Below, piece after piece: positions 58,916-64,000 of a DNA stretch of 64,000 bases. This DNA comes from Euglena gracilis (taxonomy: Eukaryota > Euglenida > Euglenophyceae > Euglenales): NCBI GenBank assembly GCA_039621445.1, contig CP154956.1, positions 53,739,143 through 53,803,142 of the forward strand. The letters are read 5' to 3'. The notes beneath the pieces are model-generated. The model saw only the letters and a program-made list of their open reading frames with translations. It searched no databases and was not told where the DNA came from. Position 1 is the first letter of the stretch; every line of letters starts with the position of its first letter. A program made the position numbers and the translations under genes.

Positions 58916-60440
58916 TTAATGGGATTTGCACGTGATGGAAGGCCAAAAAGACCAGCATTGCAAATTTCACGTAATTTATAGCTTACAAACTACGCGCTTG
59001 CAATTTACGGTGATTTTCAGTTATTTTACAATAATTTCCGAAATGTTAGTGAAGTGTTAACCCCCACATACCCCCCCCATACCCCTTTTGTTTGATTTTT
59101 TCGACTGTTTTGACCTGGAAATGTCCCAAAATCCATGGGTTTCGGGCCAAAAACGGGGGGTCAAAAAACGCTCATTTTCGGTTCAAAAAAAAACGCTTTT
59201 CCGGGTCCAGGAGGCAAAAAAACATCGTTTTGGGCAAAAAAAAATTTCTCGACCTTTTTCGACTTTTTTTTGACCTGGATTTGACCCAAAGTCAATGGGT
59301 TTTGGGCCAAAAAAAAACCGGGCGCTGGCGGGTCGAAACACGCTCATTTTCGGCTCAAAAACAGGTTTTCCGGGTCCGGGAGGCCAAAAAAAAAAACGTT
59401 TCGGGCAAAAAAAAAAAGAATGGCTTAAAAAAAATGGCCGTAACTCGGGCTACACGAAGAGTTTGGGGAAAAGCAAACCATGGGATAGGGCATTCCAAGG
59501 GCTTCATTTTTGCTCTCCGGACATTTTCTTTGATTTTGCTTCATTGTCGAGATATTTTGAAAAAAAGATCTATTCTTTGACCAAAAAAAAAACGGCCCAA
59601 AAAAACGGCCCAAAAAATGCCGTTTTGGGCTGCAAAAGCGCGCTGGAACACGGGCCAGGGGTGTCGGCGGCCAAAACGGCGAACAGGGGGCGATAGAGGG
59701 CCTCCAGGGGTTCTTTTTGTCAGACCGATGTTTCCAGATATATTGTATGTTTTCTCGAGATATTTTTGAAAAATTGATTTTTTAAAAAAATTTAAAAAAA
59801 TTGATTTTTTAACCGATTTTTGTACCCCGGCGAAATGGCAGAGTCGGAAGGGGGGGGGGGGCAGGCCAATCCTACGACCCCTTCGCGGGTGAATAACTCG
59901 GGCCTGGCGGGGAATTGGGGGTCAAACGGAGGTGATTCAGAAACTGGAAATCCAGTCGCTCGCAACTGAAAAAAAAAATTCCGGGAACTGGGCCGGGATC
60001 ATGGTGATAATCTGCCGGTTCCCGAGGTGGCCCCGACCCGGGTGGGAGGGCGTGGGGGTCCGACCCCACCCTTTTGCCCAGGGGTAAGCTTCGCTCTTAC
60101 CCATAAAGGGATAAGAGCTCAGCGACCCCCCCCCATATTCCATACCCCGCACCCCCCATACCCCCATATACCCCACCTACCCCATACCTTATACTTTTAC
60201 GATTGGTTACCCACCCCGTGCCTTTTCTGAAGCTTAGTTTCTGGTCAAATCGCGCGATGTATGAAACTGTTGGAGTGCTTGCCCCCCCCACCCTCTGGCA
60301 GGAAAAATAAACTTCATCTTTGTCATTAGAAAGTGCATCATGGATCCCCCTTTTTCAGCCAACCTCATCAACATCCCGATACTTTCCCCCCATACCCCCT
60401 TTTCCAGCATGCACACACACGCACACAACACATATGCGCA

Positions 60441-60503
60441 CACGCACTCACTCACTCACTCACTCACTCACTCACTCACTCACTCACTCACTCACTCACT
60501 CAT
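60441..60503. repeat. (CTCA)n microsatellite
   Basis: About 15 CTCA/ACTC units immediately upstream of the acceptor at 60530. Confidence 0.9.
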
Positions 60504-60530
60504 TCACTCATCACTCTCTCACACACGCAG

Positions 60531-61207
60531 GGTCCCCGAGGCAGGGAGGCAGCCGCACCACCGCCCCCTATGCCAGTGGTGGATGGCAACGATTTCCAGG
60601 CGCTTTTGCGGCAGTACGGGCTGAAGCGCCGGGGCCAGGACTGGGTGGTGGTCCAGCACCAGAAGTGCCTCGCCGGTGTGTTGGCCCCACTGTGCCTGGC
60701 TGACACCGAAGCGCAGGATAGTGAAGAGAATCCCGCCCGAGATGCATCTTTTTATAAAATTTTTATAAAACTTCTTTAATTTTATTATTTTATTTAATTT
60801 TAATTATTTAGAAAATATTCCATTTTTTTTCATTTTTGGAATTTATACCGACCAATAATATTGGGATGGGTTGCTGCAGATGGTGCAGGAACTACTGGAA
60901 TTCTATTTGGTAAGAGTCCCCACCAACACCATTTTGAAAGGGAGGGAACAAGAAGGGGACGGCTTTGGGCAGCTGAGGTGGGAATTCGGGCCCACCAGAT
61001 CTGACCATGAAAGAGGGCGTCATTTGGCTGTCACAATCCGGTTCCCCCTCCCCTTCGTGGCTCGCAGGCATGGCATACCGCGGGTTGGCGCTGCGGCATG
61101 CGTGCACCGTGGCCGCCGCCCACGTCCCCACTGCGGTGCTGGAGGCGGCCCGGCAGGCCATGGCCTCCGCCCTCCCTCCCGGTGTCCTCTCCCCGCTCTT
61201 CCAGTGA
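60531..61207 (+). CDS. Small three-exon gene, product unknown
   Basis: Exons 60531-60675, 60880-60909 and 61068-61207 (TGA) join in phase 1 both times. The middle exon has the best donor in the window (G|GTAAGAG). The protein reads MPVVDGNDFQALLRQYGLKR then RGQDWVVVQHQKCLA, a Gly-rich piece DGAGTTGILFG, then a helix-forming Ala-rich end MAYRGLALRHACTVAAAHVP...LSPLFQ. The ATG at 60573 could be the start, but the exon has an acceptor, so upstream exons are possible. No family recognised. Confidence 0.55.
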
Positions 61208-61571
61208 GCAACAGGGCATGCATATGGGAACCTGATGTGCAGCACCATGTTGGACAGAGAAAGGGTGTTGTGCGGACCAAGGAGTTTTTTTTTCCGGATT
61301 TATGTGTGTATTTGTGTTTTGTGAGCTTGTGTGGCTTTTACGTGTGAGTTTTATTTTTTAACTATATTTTATTCTGTGCCCATTCCTGCCGCTGCACAGG
61401 AGGTTCAGATGCCAGCTCCACTGCTGTGAAGCCTTCCAAGGCACACACAAGCATCAACTAGCAGAATTCACCGACCCCCCCCCCCGTGACTTGGGGAATC
61501 AGTGACTGGAGGCTGTGAGACCTCAGCATTGTGTTGTTTTGCTGATGAATGTCTGTTGCACTTGCAAACAG

Positions 61572-61768
61572 GGGGAGATGCATGTCCCCGTGGTTGGTGC
61601 GTGGCGGCAGGTGGCGGTACTGCTCCAGTGGTTTGCCACGGCCTTCGCCTCCCCCGCTGCGGGGACGGTGTGTCCCCCGTGGCTTGGCCCCTGCACTGTG
61701 GCTTCTACTGTCAGGAGCGGGGACGTTGGCAGACACTAGTGGTCGGGGCATTTAGGGGAGCATTTTAG
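61572..61768 (+). CDS. Two coding-like exons, product unknown
   Basis: Exon 61572-61667 sits between CTTGCAAACAG and ACG|GTGTGT. It reads GEMHVPVVGAWRQVAVLLQW then FATAFASPAAGT, phase 0 to 0. A second exon 61715-61768 after TACTGTCAG continues ERGRWQTLVVGAFRGAF to TAG. The 47 bp intron is shorter than others here, so the second exon is less certain. May be part of the same transcription unit as 60531-61207 or 62899-63113. Confidence 0.4.
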
Positions 61769-61802
61769 GCAAAGCTGCTTTTTGGCGTTGTGGCGACGGA
61801 CC

Positions 61803-62270
61803 ATACATCTCTCTAAGGTTTTGCGAACCCCCCCCGGGGGGGGGGGGCGGCTGCAGCCAGCCCCGATTTGGGCCCAGCCCAGCCGCAGCCGCCCCCTCCC
61901 CCCCGGGGGGGGGGGGTGCTGCTAGCCCTAGCTAGCCAGCCCCTTTTTGGGGCTCCAGCCCAAAATTTTTCGGCGCAAAGCGCCGAATTTTTTTTGAAAA
62001 ACTGTGTTCAAAAGTGGCCAAAAATGGGGTTTGGGGGGCGTTTGGGCCATTTTTGGCGGGTTTCAGATGCACCATTTTTTCAAAACTGTGTTCTGCAGGA
62101 CATTTTTGGGCATTTTTTCCGATTTCAGTCCAGCTCGCCCCGGTTCGGGTCCAGCCGGGGTCCAGCCCCCCCCCCCCCCCCCCGGGGGCCGGGGGGGCGG
62201 GCTAGCCAGCCCAAATTTCTAGCCCTAGCCCAGCAACCCCCCCCCCCCGGGGTCCTTAAAGAGATGTCTT
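61803..62270 (+). mobile_element. R2 element with perfect 9 bp flanking duplication
   Basis: CGACGGACC flanks both sides (61794-61802 and 62271-62279). Ends ATACATCTCTCTAAGG and CCTTAAAGAGATGTCTT are inverted. Interior as in 51585-52006: poly-C, CCAGCC, GCAAAGCGCCGAATTTT, CTGTGTTCTGCAGG. It carries the same potential donor (TAAG|GTTTTG) and acceptor (TTAAAG|) in its ends. Confidence 0.85.
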
Positions 62271-62456
62271 CGACGGACCCCCCCCCCCGAAGTGTCCTGC
62301 TGGGCGGTGGCAGTGCCGGATTCTCAACTCTTCCAAAAATGTTTTAGAAATCCCCCGAGTGTTGCGGGTGAGTCAACCCAGCCGAAGACAGTCGTCCATT
62401 CGTATAATCCCGGCTACCCCCTGGTCTGCCTCTCCACCTCGGGGTGGCCTCCTCCG

Positions 62457-62617
62457 CAGGGAGGCGGCGGCCCCTTCACCGCCCCGGGCGGCATCCCCGC
62501 CCTGACGAGCTGCAGCCTGAGGGCGACATTGGACAGGCCAGGGCTGGGTGGATGTGGCGGGCGGGGCGGTCTTTGAGCTGTTGTCGGAGACAACAAGAGG
62601 AGTGTGCCAAGCTGAGT
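62457..62617 (+). CDS. Possible Arg-rich exon
   Basis: After acceptor TCCTCCGCAG a frame reads RRRPLHRPGRHPRPDELQPE then GDIGQARAGWMWRAGR... to a possible donor near 62617. A second frame (GGGPFTAPGGIPALTSCSLR..., stop at 62576) is also open. The frame is unresolved. Confidence 0.25.
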
Positions 62618-62898
62618 GTGGGGCCAGCCTCCCCACCCCCAGGAACCCCCCCCCCTGGATCGGTTCATTCGGCCCGAACAGAAGCGTTGCCCCGCATGGT
62701 TTGTGATTTGGAAGAAAGGGTGTTGGGCGGTGATCCTGGGGAGTTTGTGGTGCAAATTTTTTTTATAAGTTTGGTGACCTGGGGGGAGTGGGGGGCGGGC
62801 CTGTTCTGTCATGCCAATCCCTCCCCTGCACCTCAGCATTCAGTCCATCACACCCCAAGGGTTCCTCCAGCAAGGGATGGAATGGGGGGGGGGGGCAG

Positions 62899-63113
62899 CG
62901 CTGCCACCATACAAGAGGGCTGGCAGGCCGGCGGCTAACCCTGCCAACCAAGCCTGGCGGCAAAGGTCTGTGGCTACACTCAGTGAAGCAACTGCCGTGT
63001 TCTGCTCCATCTGCCACGCGTTGGGCATTCCCGTCCGCCTCGTTATGCGGCTCGATGCTGGCCAGGGTGCGGCCCGAGTGGAGACGAAAAGCGCATATTG
63101 GGCGAAATTCCTA
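62899..63113 (+). CDS. Exon resembling the Rad4/XPC transglutaminase-like fold
   Basis: Acceptor GGGGCAG at 62898, donor CTA|GTGTAT at 63114, phase 1 to 0. The core SVATLSEATAVFCSICHALG then IPVRLVMRLDAGQ resembles the ..lF.aLlRsLG.p.RLV.sl.p segment of Rad4/XPC and related transglutaminase-fold proteins. Rad4/XPC recognises distorted DNA in nucleotide-excision repair. Only one motif is seen here, and the DNA-binding beta-hairpin domains lie outside the window if they exist. The resemblance was judged by eye. Confidence 0.4.
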
Positions 63114-63236
63114 GTGTATTTTTTCGAGTATGTCTTTTTTTAAAAAAAGATTTCCAGAGCATAATTGGAACTCGTCCATCCACCTCTTACATGTCACATG
63201 TCAGGAAACAGCTTTTCAGGCCTGGGTGATTCCTTA

Positions 63237-63590
63237 ACCCCCTCCACTTGTAACCCCCCATTTATAACCCCCCCCTCGGGCCGACCAACCAAACCTTCGT
63301 TTATAACCCCCCCCCTTGGGAAATGAAAATAACAGGCAACGGCGATCATTCTTTTGGCAGCAAACCCCCCAAAAACTGTTTTTTTAGCAATTTTTTTTGA
63401 GACCGACCATCATCAATGCCAGTTTTGACCAAATTTGCGAAAATTGTCAATTTGGTGGGGTTTTGGGGGTCATTTGGAGGGCCGGATTTTCACCAACAAT
63501 ATAACCCCCCCACTTATACCCCCCCCCCTTCGGCTGACCAACCAAACCAGATCTTACAAACCTCGGGGGTTTATAAGTGGGGGGGGGGGT
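63237..63590. mobile_element. C/G-tract element, internal word TTATAACCCCC
   Basis: Left TAACCCCCTCCACTTGTAAC and right TTTATAAGTGGGGGGGGGG then TA are inverted. TTTATAACCCCCCC recurs at 63260, 63299 and 63498. Confidence 0.55.
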
Positions 63591-64000
63591 ATTTTTTGGG
63601 AGGAGAAGAAGCTTATTCCGGAACAGTCTGGTTTGCCTTGTTTGCAATCGCAACAAAATCGAAGAGCGAATATATCGGTTGATGAAGGTTAATTTGTTTC
63701 ATTGAATGAGGGTTAGAAGGAGAGGTTCGTCATAGCGCCACATCGTGCCTGTGAGCCTCGCTCTCCATTTGCTCCGGTTTTGAAGGTGTGTTGTTCCACT
63801 CAATTCACTCAATTCCACTCAATTCGCTTGGCCCCCCTCCTCCTTACATGCACACTTGCCCCCCCCTAAACTTGGCCTTCGTCTTTTTGCGTATGGCTAC
63901 CAATATTCTCAGCATGCAAATTGGTCCCCATAAGGTTGCCCCCTAACTTTACCTTCAATCGTGCCTCGGGCCAAGCGCCCGGGGGGGGGGGGGGGGGGGG
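63591..64000. other. Window end, no gene seen; terminal G-run
   Basis: No coding-like exon. The last 20 bases are a pure G-run. Confidence 0.5.

Larger units (their letters stand above)
55933..60123 (+). mobile_element. R1-family repeat, copy e, interrupted by a transposon
   Basis: Left end AACCAGGTTTTGATTAGTGC, resumes at 58916 (TTAATGGGATTTGCACG) and ends ATAAGAGCTCAGCGACC. The interruption is the element at 55966-58915. The empty site is visible in copies b and d (GAGCTCTTAATGGGA). Confidence 0.75.

Overview
This is nuclear DNA from a eukaryote, most likely a unicellular alga or other protist. The evidence is spliced genes made of short GC-rich exons (about 30-230 nt) with GT-AG introns, GC-rich third codon positions in exons only, long dinucleotide and hexanucleotide microsatellites, human-type TTAGGG/CCCTAA telomere-like repeats, and many small inverted-repeat transposons. 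There are no operons, ribosome binding sites or bacterial features, and I saw no tRNA, rRNA or CRISPR array. The species is not identified. All gene models below are on the + strand. I built them by hand from reading frame, splice sites and intron phase.

Layout. 1-8.9 kb: eight near-identical ~1.07 kb tandem units. Each carries two Ala/Pro/Lys-rich exons, and the gene ends in a Lys-rich last exon at 8901. 11.9-14.8 kb: a divergent Mpv17/PMP22-family membrane protein gene. 16.9-25.4 kb: a single-pass membrane protein gene whose transmembrane helix is split by a 4.8 kb intron full of repeats. 25.4-38.4 kb: mostly transposon-derived and microsatellite DNA with two short terminal exons. 38.6-45.4 kb: a complete 13-exon gene for a 415-residue PPR-like protein with a probable mitochondrial presequence. 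46.5-49.8 kb: isolated exons, including the C-terminal half of a MAK16-like ribosome-biogenesis factor. 50.0-53.7 kb: a nuclear-type protein with a basic NLS, a SUMO-interacting motif and repeated SUMO-acceptor motifs. 53.9-60.1 kb: nested transposons. 60.5-63.1 kb: a short three-exon gene and further exons, one resembling the Rad4/XPC transglutaminase-like fold.

Transposons shape the gene structures here. One 422 bp element splits the coding sequence of the SUMO-motif gene. Its terminal inverted repeats supply both a splice donor and a splice acceptor, so it behaves as a new intron (introner-like). A 1.2 kb element sits in the membrane-protein gene in the same way. Two ~3 kb elements with CTTAG...CTAAG ends are inserted in copies of a third family, and their empty sites can be read from other copies in this window. 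These elements carry arrays of the palindrome pair TGCGCA-NN-TGCGCA. The genes do not form an obvious pathway. The clearest roles are organelle RNA metabolism (PPR), organelle membrane (Mpv17), ribosome assembly (MAK16) and SUMO-linked nuclear regulation.
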